A stretch of DNA of 17,413 bases from Gammaproteobacteria bacterium (GTDB lineage Bacteria > Pseudomonadota > Gammaproteobacteria > SZUA-229). The stretch covers positions 1 through 17,413 of the forward strand of contig DAOWFN010000209.1 in the NCBI GenBank assembly GCA_030637945.1, read 5' to 3'. Position 1 is the stretch's first letter. Each line of letters begins with the position of its first letter. Both the position numbers and the translations under genes were made by a program. Shown here piece after piece: positions 1-6,798 of this stretch. The notes under the pieces were generated by a model that had not been told where the DNA came from, did not search any database, and saw only the letters and a program-made list of their open reading frames with translations.

Positions 1-39
1 TCAGCATCGATAAAACCGGATAATAAGTTAGAATTTGTT

Positions 40-1596
40 ATGCCATTTAATATAGAAAACATGCTAAAGCCGGAGGTATATGACCATCCGACTGAAAACA
101 TAACACTCATCGAAACACACATTTCATGGGTAATTCTAACAGGTGACTTCGCCTACAAGATTAAAAAACCTGTGGACTTTGGTTTTCTGGATTTCTCTAC
201 CCTGGAGAAACGACTCAACTTTTGCGAACAGGAATTACGATTGAATCGTAGACTGGCACCTGTAATTTATCTTGATGTTATTTCTATCACCGGCACGTTA
301 GACAAACCACGCATCTCGGGCAACGGTTCGGTTGTTGAATATGCCGTAAAAATGAAACAGTTCCCACAGCCAGCACAACTGGATCACATGCTATCGGCTG
401 ATAAATTGAACACTAAACACATGGATGCGATTGCCCGCATGGTTGCCCAATTTCATTCATCAACCGAAGTTGCTGACACCACGAAAGACTATGGCAACAG
501 AGAGATGGTCTATCAACCCGTAGAAGAAAATTTTACTCAGATAAATGATCATCTAGAAACAGAACTATACAAACATAAGCTTAAGTCACTTGAGCAGTGG
601 TGTAATTCTGAGTTCACAAAACTCACCACTGTCTTTGAAAAACGGAAACGTGATGGATTTATTCGTGAATGCCACGGTGACATGCATTTACGCAACCTAG
701 TCTGGCTAGACAATAAACCAGTGGCTTTCGACTGTATAGAGTTCAACGCAAAGCTGCGCTGGATCGATGTGATCAGTGAAGTAGCTTTCCTGGTAATGGA
801 TTTACAGGACAGAAAGCAGCCACAGCTGGCCAACCGATTTTTAAACTCATATCTTGAACTTACGGGTGATTATAACGGACTATCTGTTCTGCCCTTCTAT
901 CTTTGTTATCGCGCAATGGTTCGCGCCAAAGTAAACACTTTACGTCTGAAACAAAACGATCTGACAGATGAAGAAAGAAAAAATTCCATTGATGAGTTCG
1001 AGTCATATCTCGAACTGGCAATCACTTACACGCGACAACCAGCGCCAAAATTAATAATTATGCGTGGTCTGTCTGCTTCCGGAAAAAGCACCGTGTCCCA
1101 GAAGTTACTTGATGTTATCGGTGCCATACGTATCCGTTCAGATGTCGAGAGGAAACGCCTTTTTGGAATCACTTCAACGGATACTGCATCAGACAAAATT
1201 GACTCTAACATCAACACGGGCATCTATTCGAAAAACGCATCACAACTAACCTACGCAAAACTTATCGAACTTGCATCGATAATAATCGAAGCGGGCTACA
1301 GTATTATTATCGACGCCGCTTTCTTAAAACATGAACAGCGTAAACCGTTTCAAAAACTCGCAGAACAATTAAAAGCACCATATGTGATTCTGGAGGTAAC
1401 AGCGCCAGAAGATATATTGCGACAGCGTATTGCTCAGAGAAAAGATGATGTTTCTGATGCCGACCTTGCGGTACTTGAATACCAGTTATCTAACTGGCAA
1501 CCACTGCTTGAAGAAGAGATCAGTACTGCCGTCCCTGTAGATACCAGTGAATTACTGGATATCGCCCTGCTGATACAAAAAATTAACAACATATAA
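40..1596 (+). CDS. Bifunctional APH-like phosphotransferase / P-loop kinase
   Basis: This 518-residue protein fuses two kinase-like halves. Residues about 20-330 resemble the aminoglycoside phosphotransferase (APH/choline kinase-like) fold: the Brenner-type motif CHGDMHLRN lies at 211-219 (His212, Asp214, Asn219) and a second metal-binding Asp is at 231. Residues about 337-518 form a P-loop kinase of the zeta-toxin/AAA_33 type, with Walker A GLSASGKST at 343-351. The fusion is widespread in proteobacteria (COG2187 plus COG0645), usually as one protein of about this size, and its substrate is not established; despite the name, it should not be read as an antibiotic-resistance gene. No strong Shine-Dalgarno sequence precedes the ATG, and Met8 (position 61) is an alternative start nearer the usual N-terminus of relatives. 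The merB-like gene follows after 25 bp, so the two are probably co-transcribed. Confidence 0.88.
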   Translation: MPFNIENMLKPEVYDHPTENITLIETHISWVILTGDFAYKIKKPVDFGFLDFSTLEKRLNFCEQELRLNRRLAPVIYLDVISITGTLDKPRISGNGSVVEYAVKMKQFPQPAQLDHMLSADKLNTKHMDAIARMVAQFHSSTEVADTTKDYGNREMVYQPVEENFTQINDHLETELYKHKLKSLEQWCNSEFTKLTTVFEKRKRDGFIRECHGDMHLRNLVWLDNKPVAFDCIEFNAKLRWIDVISEVAFLVMDLQDRKQPQLANRFLNSYLELTGDYNGLSVLPFYLCYRAMVRAKVNTLRLKQNDLTDEERKNSIDEFESYLELAITYTRQPAPKLIIMRGLSASGKSTVSQKLLDVIGAIRIRSDVERKRLFGITSTDTASDKIDSNINTGIYSKNASQLTYAKLIELASIIIEAGYSIIIDAAFLKHEQRKPFQKLAEQLKAPYVILEVTAPEDILRQRIAQRKDDVSDADLAVLEYQLSNWQPLLEEEISTAVPVDTSELLDIALLIQKINNI

Positions 1597-1621
1597 TTTA
1601 GACAATACGAAGATAAAAGTT

Positions 1622-2272
1622 ATGGATACAAAAGTGAAAAATGCCGTCGATCATCTAAATGAAATATTACCACTGGCAGAACGACAGGAAACTCTGAGTA
1701 ATGGGATAGCCAATGTTTACCAGTTGATACTAAAAAGTTATATAGAACTTGGTCGAACACTTAACAAAGCAGAAATCGCTGAGTACGTTGAAGATATCGA
1801 TGAAACTATCAATACTTTGCGCTCAAATGACATGGTTGTCTTTGATGAAAACGACGAACCCGTTGGCGCCTATCCTTTCACCATGGAGCAGCGCGAGTAC
1901 AAGGTAAATGTCAATGACCATACGGTACATTCCATGTGTGCACTTGATGCGCTGGCCATCAGCCCTATGTACAACGTAAAAACACATATCGAATCAAAGT
2001 GCCATGTCACAGGTGATGGCATTGTAATCGACCAGCTTGATCAGAAAATTTTAAATAACGAAGAAAACAAGAATGTTCACTTTGGCCTCAACTGGAGTTC
2101 GGCTGCAAATAACTGCTGTGCTACCAGCCTTTGTACTGAGATGATTTTTCTAAAAGATAAAAAGATTGCAGAGACATGGCTTGCAGAGGACCCGGATAAT
2201 CGGGAGATCTTTACCCTCAACGATGCTATCGAGTTTGCAACAAGGTTCTTCAAACCACTGGTTACCTTGTAG
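1622..2272 (+). CDS. merB: MerB-like organomercurial (alkylmercury) lyase
   Basis: This 216-residue protein matches the MerB family, which cleaves the carbon-mercury bond of organomercurials in the cytoplasm. The motif MCALDAL contains Cys106 and Asp109, matching Cys96 and Asp99 of the classical enzyme; KCHVTG holds Cys127, matching the structural Cys117. The second catalytic cysteine region reads NCCATSLCTEMIF, with Cys165, Cys166 and Cys171. It is four or five residues longer than the classical FCCHVHFF motif, so which Cys replaces Cys159 is uncertain. A winged-helix-like N-terminus (about 1-80) is present, as in the family. There is no merA, merR, merT or merP beside it, so it is not part of a normal mer operon and the true substrate may differ. 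The stop codon TAG lies inside the first base pairs of a REP element (GTAG head at 2269), so the C-terminus may have been reset by that repeat. Confidence 0.82.
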   Translation: MDTKVKNAVDHLNEILPLAERQETLSNGIANVYQLILKSYIELGRTLNKAEIAEYVEDIDETINTLRSNDMVVFDENDEPVGAYPFTMEQREYKVNVNDHTVHSMCALDALAISPMYNVKTHIESKCHVTGDGIVIDQLDQKILNNEENKNVHFGLNWSSAANNCCATSLCTEMIFLKDKKIAETWLAEDPDNREIFTLNDAIEFATRFFKPLVTL

Positions 2273-2295
2273 GAGCGGATTTTTCACATTCCGAG
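2269..2295 (+). repeat. REP element 1 (GTAG-head, degenerate)
   Basis: The unit begins with GTAGGAGCGGA and ends in a diverged ATTCCGAG arm, so the usual hairpin is weakened. It is in the plus orientation and faces REP 2 to form an inverted pair. Its GTAG supplies the TAG stop of the merB-like gene. Such short palindromes with a GTAG or GGAG head are the known partners of RAYT transposases, and a RAYT relic lies directly downstream. Confidence 0.75.
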
Positions 2296-2316
2296 AATTT
2301 TACATAAAAACACAAT

Positions 2317-2343
2317 CGCGGAATGGAAAAATTCCGCTCCTAC
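2317..2343 (-). repeat. REP element 2 (GTAG-head)
   Basis: On the minus strand this unit reads GTAGGAGCGGAATTTTTCCA followed by TTCCGCG. GCGGAAT pairs with ATTCCGC to form the hairpin. It is inverted relative to REP 1 and lies 45 bp before the RAYT start codon. It differs from REP 3 by a single base in the loop region. Confidence 0.85.
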
Positions 2344-2388
2344 AGGATGTGTTATTCTTTATGTGTTTTTTATCAAGGAGGATAAATC

Positions 2389-2850
2389 ATGGCGCAGCAT
2401 CATGGACGCGATCTTAGGAAAGGACGAGTCTCGATTCCGGGACAAATTTATCTTATTACAACAGTTACAAACAATCGAAAACCAATCTTCAATAATTTTA
2501 ATAACGCCAGGTTTGTGGTTAATTCACTAAGACATGTAGAACAGGCTCGGCAGATTCAGTCACTTTGTTTTGTAATTATGCCAGATTACCTGCACTGGTT
2601 ATTTTCTCTTGGAGATACCAGTCATTTAACTCAGGTAGTGGCCGATGTGAAACGCAGGTCTGCATACAGGATAAATGAACTTAATCGAACACCCTGACCA
2701 GCCATATGGCAACATGGATTCCATGACTATGCATTGCGAAAAGATGATGAAATCAGGGACATAGCCAGATACGTTATCGCTAATCCTTTGCGTGCTGGCT
2801 TAGTTAATACGATTGGTGATTACCCTTTTTGGGATGCTGTCTGGTTGTAA
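2389..2850 (+). pseudogene. REP-associated tyrosine transposase (RAYT), inactivated
   Basis: The reading frame encodes a RAYT (Y1_Tnp, IS200-like HUH family), the single-strand transposase thought to mobilise REP elements. A strong AGGAGG Shine-Dalgarno sequence precedes the ATG by 7-8 bases. Two lesions are visible. A TGA at 2695-2697 interrupts the frame after 102 residues; the same frame then continues without another stop through the conserved tail, including AIWQHGFHDYALR, the catalytic-Tyr segment IARYVIANPLRAGLV (Tyr codon 2770-2772) and GDYPFWDAVWL, to a TAA at 2848-2850. Relatives commonly have Gly at the stop position, so GGA to TGA is a plausible single change. The metal-binding HUH motif, usually MPDHxHW, reads MPDYLHW: the first His is Tyr67, while His69 remains. 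Either lesion should abolish activity. The gene is framed by inverted REP pairs. A sequencing error could explain the stop, but would not as readily explain both lesions. Confidence 0.9.
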
Positions 2851-2856
2851 ATTCAT

Positions 2857-2883
2857 CGCGGAATGGAAAAAATCCGCTCCTAC
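2857..2883 (-). repeat. REP element 3 (GTAG-head)
   Basis: On the minus strand this unit starts GTAGGAGCGGA and ends TTCCGCG. It is nearly identical to REP 2. It begins 6 bp after the RAYT frame ends and forms a back-to-back inverted pair with REP 4 across a 15-bp spacer. Confidence 0.87.
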
Positions 2884-2898
2884 AACAACACCCATCCT

Positions 2899-2925
2899 GT
2901 AGGAGCGGAATTTTTCCATTCCGCG
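2899..2925 (+). repeat. REP element 4 (GTAG-head)
   Basis: This plus-strand unit runs from GTAGGAGCGGA to ATTCCGCG and has the GCGGAAT/ATTCCGC stem. Together REP 3 and REP 4 form a BIME-like inverted pair that could fold into a larger hairpin, because their 11-bp heads are complementary. It lies only about 16 bp from the hdrB terminator. Confidence 0.88.
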
Positions 2926-2940
2926 AATTTATTTCGGCAA

Positions 2941-2966
2941 CAAAAAAGCCCGAACAAGTCGGGCTT
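2941..2966 (-). terminator. Rho-independent terminator of the qmo-hdr operon
   Basis: A perfect 8-bp stem, AAGCCCGA (2946-2953) with TCGGGCTT (2959-2966), encloses a 5-base loop. On the minus strand it is followed by a run of six T residues (A-run 2942-2947 on the plus strand). It lies 22 bp beyond the hdrB stop, as expected for the end of that transcript. Confidence 0.9.
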
Positions 2967-2988
2967 CTTCGTGAATAACTATGGCCGA

Positions 2989-3888
2989 TTATTTACTAGC
3001 AATTTCTTCCAGCTGTTTAGCTTTGATAATCTGTCCATTAAGGCCAGACTCTTTGCCATTTTTACCGTAAGCAACTGACATCAGCGTGCTGTAGTAAGTT
3101 ACAGGGATATTAAATTTGGTGCCGTACTGAGCATTAATTTTATCCTGATAAACTTCTACGTTCATCTGACATACCGGGCATGGTGTAACGATCATGTCGG
3201 CACCACCGTCATAAGCCGCTTCGATGATGTCTTTGATCAATGCCTGAGATTTTTCCGGCTCGGAGAATGCTAACGCACCGCCACAGCAAGATACTTTCTT
3301 GTCGTAGTTTTCAACAGGCTCAGCACCCATGGTTTCGATGAACTTATCAAGGTACTTAGGATTCTCAAAAGACTCACCTTCGATACCGAATGGACGGTTA
3401 GTCTGACAACCCACGTATCCAGCGATCTTGATGCCGTCCAGTGGTTTAGTTACATGTTTGCCCATCTCTTCGAAGCCGATGTCTTCGATCAATACTTCGA
3501 CCATGTGACGGATCTTGGATTTGTTTTCTAACTTAAGACCCGCTTCTGCCAGTGCGATGTTAGTTTCTTCCATCAGACCCGCGTCGTCATCTAAACGTTC
3601 CTGTGTTTCTTTTGTTGCTAACCAGCAAGCCGCACAAGTTGCGACGATGTCCTGACCCTGGTTGTGCTGCTCTGACAATGCGATGTTACGTGCAGACAGT
3701 GCTAAACGAGGTAACTCGCCGCCGCCACAGTAACCGATAGATGCTGAACAGCAGTTCCAGTCCGGGATCACGTTAAGTTTAATATCCAGCACGTCACACA
3801 TAGACTGTACTGATTTCAGGTAGTTCGAAGAAGACGCACCTTCTTGCGATGAACAACCCGGGTAAAATGAATATTCTTTAGTAGCCAT
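2989..3888 (-). CDS. hdrB: Heterodisulfide reductase subunit B-like protein
   Basis: This 299-residue protein has the two tandem CCG (DUF224) domains of HdrB. The first carries Cys12, Cys46-Cys47 and Cys85/Cys88 (the CAAC motif); the second carries Cys161, Cys201-Cys202 and Cys237/Cys240 (the CPVC motif). In methanogen HdrB these ten cysteines hold two non-cubane [4Fe-4S] clusters at the disulfide-reducing site, and all ten are present here, so a redox-active rather than purely structural role is likely. The protein is soluble, with no signal peptide or membrane segment. It is the last gene of the operon and starts 33 bp after hdrC ends; a small AT-rich palindrome (3903-3919) and an AGGAA ribosome-binding sequence lie in that gap. 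In a Qmo context the physiological partner, whether a thiol, a quinone module or another carrier, is unknown. Confidence 0.92.
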   Translation of the reverse strand: MATKEYSFYPGCSSQEGASSSNYLKSVQSMCDVLDIKLNVIPDWNCCSASIGYCGGGELPRLALSARNIALSEQHNQGQDIVATCAACWLATKETQERLDDDAGLMEETNIALAEAGLKLENKSKIRHMVEVLIEDIGFEEMGKHVTKPLDGIKIAGYVGCQTNRPFGIEGESFENPKYLDKFIETMGAEPVENYDKKVSCCGGALAFSEPEKSQALIKDIIEAAYDGGADMIVTPCPVCQMNVEVYQDKINAQYGTKFNIPVTYYSTLMSVAYGKNGKESGLNGQIIKAKQLEEIASK

Positions 3889-3902
3889 AATTTTTTCCTG
3901 CC

Positions 3903-3919
3903 CCTATATTATATATAGG
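3903..3919. other. AT-rich palindrome in the hdrC-hdrB gap
   Basis: CCTATAT (3903-3909) and ATATAGG (3913-3919) are perfect inverted arms around three bases. The structure lies between the hdrC stop and the hdrB ribosome-binding site. It is too weak and lacks a T-run on the minus strand, so it is not a convincing terminator; it could tune message stability or be incidental. Confidence 0.4.
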
Positions 3920-3921
3920 TT

Positions 3922-4545
3922 TTATTTAGAGCCATCGACACGAGCTGCTTCCAGCTCCATTGCTTTTTTGATCATTGCGTGGAAGCCTTTCTTGTCTTTC
4001 ACAGTGTGACCACCGATCAGTTCTTTCAGACTTAAGCGACCTGACTTAAGCATGCCAAGACCGATGCCTGCCATGCCTAGTGCAACCTTGATGCCTTCGA
4101 CGATACCGTTCATGAAGTAAAGGTTTACGCCTAACCACAATTCGTTAACACGGCCATGTTTAGCCAGGTTATCCCAGAATAACTGGGCGAACTGACGTGT
4201 TGGCTGACCTTTAGGTTCGATACCTAAACGTGTCGCATAATGCGCCAGACCGTGCATGATGTGCGTAATCGGCAATTCACGAGGACAACGAACGATACAG
4301 TTGTAACATGAAGTACACATCCACATCGAAGTTGATTGCAGTACTTCATCACGTTTGCCGGCGCGAATCATCATGAACAATTCCTGTGGCGGATGATCCC
4401 AGTGCGCACCTAATGGACATGAGCCTGAACACACACCACATTGCATACACATCTTCACCCAATCGCCTTCTTCAACGTTGGCTTCAACTTCTTTCAGGAA
4501 GTTATTACGGTATTTTTCAACCATGCCTGTATTTAAATCAGTCAT
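3922..4545 (-). CDS. hdrC: Heterodisulfide reductase subunit C-like ferredoxin protein
   Basis: This 207-residue iron-sulfur protein has two classical [4Fe-4S] motifs: CMQCGVCSGSCP at 33-44 and CTSCYNCIVRCP at 77-88. HdrC proteins of this type carry electrons between the flavin subunit and HdrB. The remaining 120 residues exceed the ferredoxin core and include a Gly/Ala/Leu-rich, weakly hydrophobic stretch at about 137-166. That stretch contains charged residues and is not a convincing transmembrane helix, so this is not a QmoC, which carries a cytochrome-b-like membrane domain. An AGGAGT Shine-Dalgarno sequence (plus-strand ACTCCT, 4551-4556) lies six bases before the ATG, in the 12-bp gap after qmoB. 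The tight spacing supports one transcript with qmoAB. Confidence 0.92.
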   Translation of the reverse strand: MTDLNTGMVEKYRNNFLKEVEANVEEGDWVKMCMQCGVCSGSCPLGAHWDHPPQELFMMIRAGKRDEVLQSTSMWMCTSCYNCIVRCPRELPITHIMHGLAHYATRLGIEPKGQPTRQFAQLFWDNLAKHGRVNELWLGVNLYFMNGIVEGIKVALGMAGIGLGMLKSGRLSLKELIGGHTVKDKKGFHAMIKKAMELEAARVDGSK

Positions 4546-4557
4546 TATTAACTCCTA

Positions 4558-6795
4558 TTAGAACTTGAATGGGCTCATGCCGATCTGTTCGATCGTATCA
4601 GCCATGTCGTTAATTATTTTCGTTACTTTTTCAGAATCAGTAATCGAAATTTCATAAGTCTGTACACGTTCTGGCTCAAGACTTAATGACTCAAGCGTGT
4701 CAGCTACTTTCGACATACGCTCTTGTGCAGTACCTGAACCTTTGACAAAGTGACACTGGTAATCATCGCCAGATGGACAACCCATCAGGATGATACCGTC
4801 GTAACCGCTGTTCATCGAGTCAGTAATCCAGCTCAAGCTGATAGAACCTAAACAGCGAATCGGAATAACACGTGTGAACGCGCTGTAATCCATCTTGTTC
4901 TGCGCTGCCATGTCCAATGCAGGATAAGCATCGTTCTCACAAGCAAGTACAAGAATACGAGGTTTTTCGTCAAACTCATCTGGAATATCAACGGCTTTAA
5001 GCTGTTGACCCACCGTATCGATCGAGTAGTTTTCGAATGAGATAACACGTACCGGACAAGCACCCATACAGGTACCACAACGGCGGCAACGTGATTCGTT
5101 AAATTGCGGGAAGCCTTTTTCATCTTCATCGATCGCACCGAACGGACACTCTACTGTACAACGTTTACATTGTGTACAACCTTCCAGACGAGCAGTCGGG
5201 AAACTTAAATCAGCAACACGAGGATGCGCCGCTTTACCTAGACCTGAGTTTTCAGCAGCAGCAATCGCTTTCATCGCAGCGCCCATAGCATCATCCATCG
5301 ACTGACCGATATCCATCGGACGGCGTGTAGGACCCGCTGCATACATACCGGTACGCTGTGTTTCATATGGGAAACAGATGAAGTGTGAATCAGCAAAGCC
5401 GTTATCCATGTGCGGCATGTCTTTACCTTGACGATAATCAAGGTTCAGAATTGACTCAACAGATACTTTATATTCAGTACCCGCTTCTTTTGCTTCGTTT
5501 TCTGCAATAGTGATCTCTTCGCGAGTCGGCTCACCTGCATTTGCAACCATACCAGTCGCTAATACAACCAGATCAACTTCAACGTCTACGTCTTCATCAA
5601 GAATTAAGTCTTTAAACTTAACGGTTGGACTTGAACCGTCAACCACTTCTGATGCAACACCTTTAGTAAAGATAACGCCTTTCTTCTGACCACTGCGGTA
5701 GAAGTTTTCGCCACCTGCACCTGGCGTACGTAAATCTGTGTACAGCACGGTTGTGTCGACATCAGGGTTTTGATCTTTGAAGTACATTGACTGCTTGATA
5801 GATGCAGAACAACAGTAACCAGAACAATGCTGCAAATGATTCTCTTTAGTAGAACGCTGACCGGCACATTGAATGAACAATACACTCTCAATTTCTTTAC
5901 CGTCAGAAGGACGTTTGATCGCACCGCCATTCGCTTCGATAGCAAGCAACTCAAGTTCAGCCTGTGTTACAACGTCTTTGTTTTTACCGTAAGAGAACTC
6001 AGGAAGATTGTTCGCATCATAAGGTGTAAAACCAGACGCCTGAACGATCGCACCAAACATTTTAGTCTCAGTGCTGCCACTTTCGGTACTAATATCCGCT
6101 TCGAAACGACCCGGTGCACCAGCAGTTTTAGTCAAGGTAGAATTCAAACAAACCGTGATGTTACTGTCTGCTTCAATCGCAGCAACCATTTCAGCCACAC
6201 CATTATCTTCTGGATCTGTGTAAGGCGCTTTGGTAGGAATCTTTTTATACAACTGTGCAGTTGCGCCGCCTAATGCACCCGTTTTCTCAACGATAGTACA
6301 AGGATAACCGGCTTTTGACGCTTCGATTGCAGCTGTCATACCAGACACACCACCACCGGCGATTAAGATGTTTTTATTCACATCCTGTTGGCCACTAGCT
6401 GCTGGAATTTTCATGTATTTAGATTCTGCACAGGCCATACGGATATAATCGTCTGCCATTTCCTGTGTCGTTTCGCGCTGGTCATCTTCATCAGGGCGAA
6501 CCCAGATAACACCTTCACGCAAGTTAGCACGAGACAGTGTCACGTTTTCAAAAGCAAAGGCTTCTATTTTAGCGCGACGAGAACAAGCAGCGATAACAAC
6601 GTGGTTAACACCTTCGTTATCGATATCGTCCTGAATCATCTTCACGCCAGCTTCTGAACATAAGAAGTCAGATTGTTGACAGATCGCTGCTTTACCGTCG
6701 CGGGTAGCAGTCATTTCAAGTTGACCAGAATCTAGACGGTCACCGATGCCACAGCCATTACAGATGTAAGCGCCAATTTTTATTTCATCAGCCAT
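4558..6795 (-). CDS. qmoB: QmoB-like HdrA/MvhD fusion flavoprotein
   Basis: This 745-residue protein has the QmoB architecture. The N-terminal HdrA-type cysteine region includes Cys12, Cys15, Cys39, Cys46 and Cys71. A Rossmann FAD site, AGGGVSG, is at 146-152. The HdrA cluster motif is at Cys310, Cys324 and Cys328-Cys329. Two [4Fe-4S] motifs follow at 540-550 (CTQCKRCTVEC) and 570-580 (CRRCGTCMGAC). The C-terminus (about 612-745) is an MvhD-like domain with Cys619, Cys648, Cys673 and Cys681, which in that family bind a [2Fe-2S] cluster. QmoA/QmoB are soluble subunits thought to exchange electrons with APS reductase (AprAB) at the cytoplasmic face of the membrane. It begins three bases after the qmoA stop, so translation is probably coupled. 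Archaeal-type HdrA is the closest alternative name; the MvhD tail and the pairing with a short HdrA-like protein favour QmoB. Confidence 0.9.
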   Translation of the reverse strand: MADEIKIGAYICNGCGIGDRLDSGQLEMTATRDGKAAICQQSDFLCSEAGVKMIQDDIDNEGVNHVVIAACSRRAKIEAFAFENVTLSRANLREGVIWVRPDEDDQRETTQEMADDYIRMACAESKYMKIPAASGQQDVNKNILIAGGGVSGMTAAIEASKAGYPCTIVEKTGALGGATAQLYKKIPTKAPYTDPEDNGVAEMVAAIEADSNITVCLNSTLTKTAGAPGRFEADISTESGSTETKMFGAIVQASGFTPYDANNLPEFSYGKNKDVVTQAELELLAIEANGGAIKRPSDGKEIESVLFIQCAGQRSTKENHLQHCSGYCCSASIKQSMYFKDQNPDVDTTVLYTDLRTPGAGGENFYRSGQKKGVIFTKGVASEVVDGSSPTVKFKDLILDEDVDVEVDLVVLATGMVANAGEPTREEITIAENEAKEAGTEYKVSVESILNLDYRQGKDMPHMDNGFADSHFICFPYETQRTGMYAAGPTRRPMDIGQSMDDAMGAAMKAIAAAENSGLGKAAHPRVADLSFPTARLEGCTQCKRCTVECPFGAIDEDEKGFPQFNESRCRRCGTCMGACPVRVISFENYSIDTVGQQLKAVDIPDEFDEKPRILVLACENDAYPALDMAAQNKMDYSAFTRVIPIRCLGSISLSWITDSMNSGYDGIILMGCPSGDDYQCHFVKGSGTAQERMSKVADTLESLSLEPERVQTYEISITDSEKVTKIINDMADTIEQIGMSPFKF

Positions 6796-6798
6796 TTC

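Noticed and set aside
40..1596. An antibiotic-resistance aminoglycoside phosphotransferase.
   Set aside because: The APH-like fold is fused to a P-loop kinase and belongs to a chromosomal family not known to confer resistance.
2166..2417. A plus-strand frame overlapping the end of merB and the REPs.
   Set aside because: It is a shadow of merB with no ribosome-binding site, and its tail overlaps the RAYT start.
2695..2697. The TGA in the RAYT could be a selenocysteine codon.
   Set aside because: The residue is not a Cys in relatives, no SECIS-like hairpin follows, and the HUH motif is also damaged; simple decay or a base-call error fits better.
2863..3078. A plus-strand frame of 71 codons across REP 3, REP 4 and the terminator.
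   Set aside because: It runs through repeats and the operon terminator into the antisense of hdrB and has no ribosome-binding site or protein motif.
5827..6273. A plus-strand frame of 148 codons inside qmoB.
   Set aside because: It is antisense to a well-supported qmoB reading frame and shows no recognisable motif.
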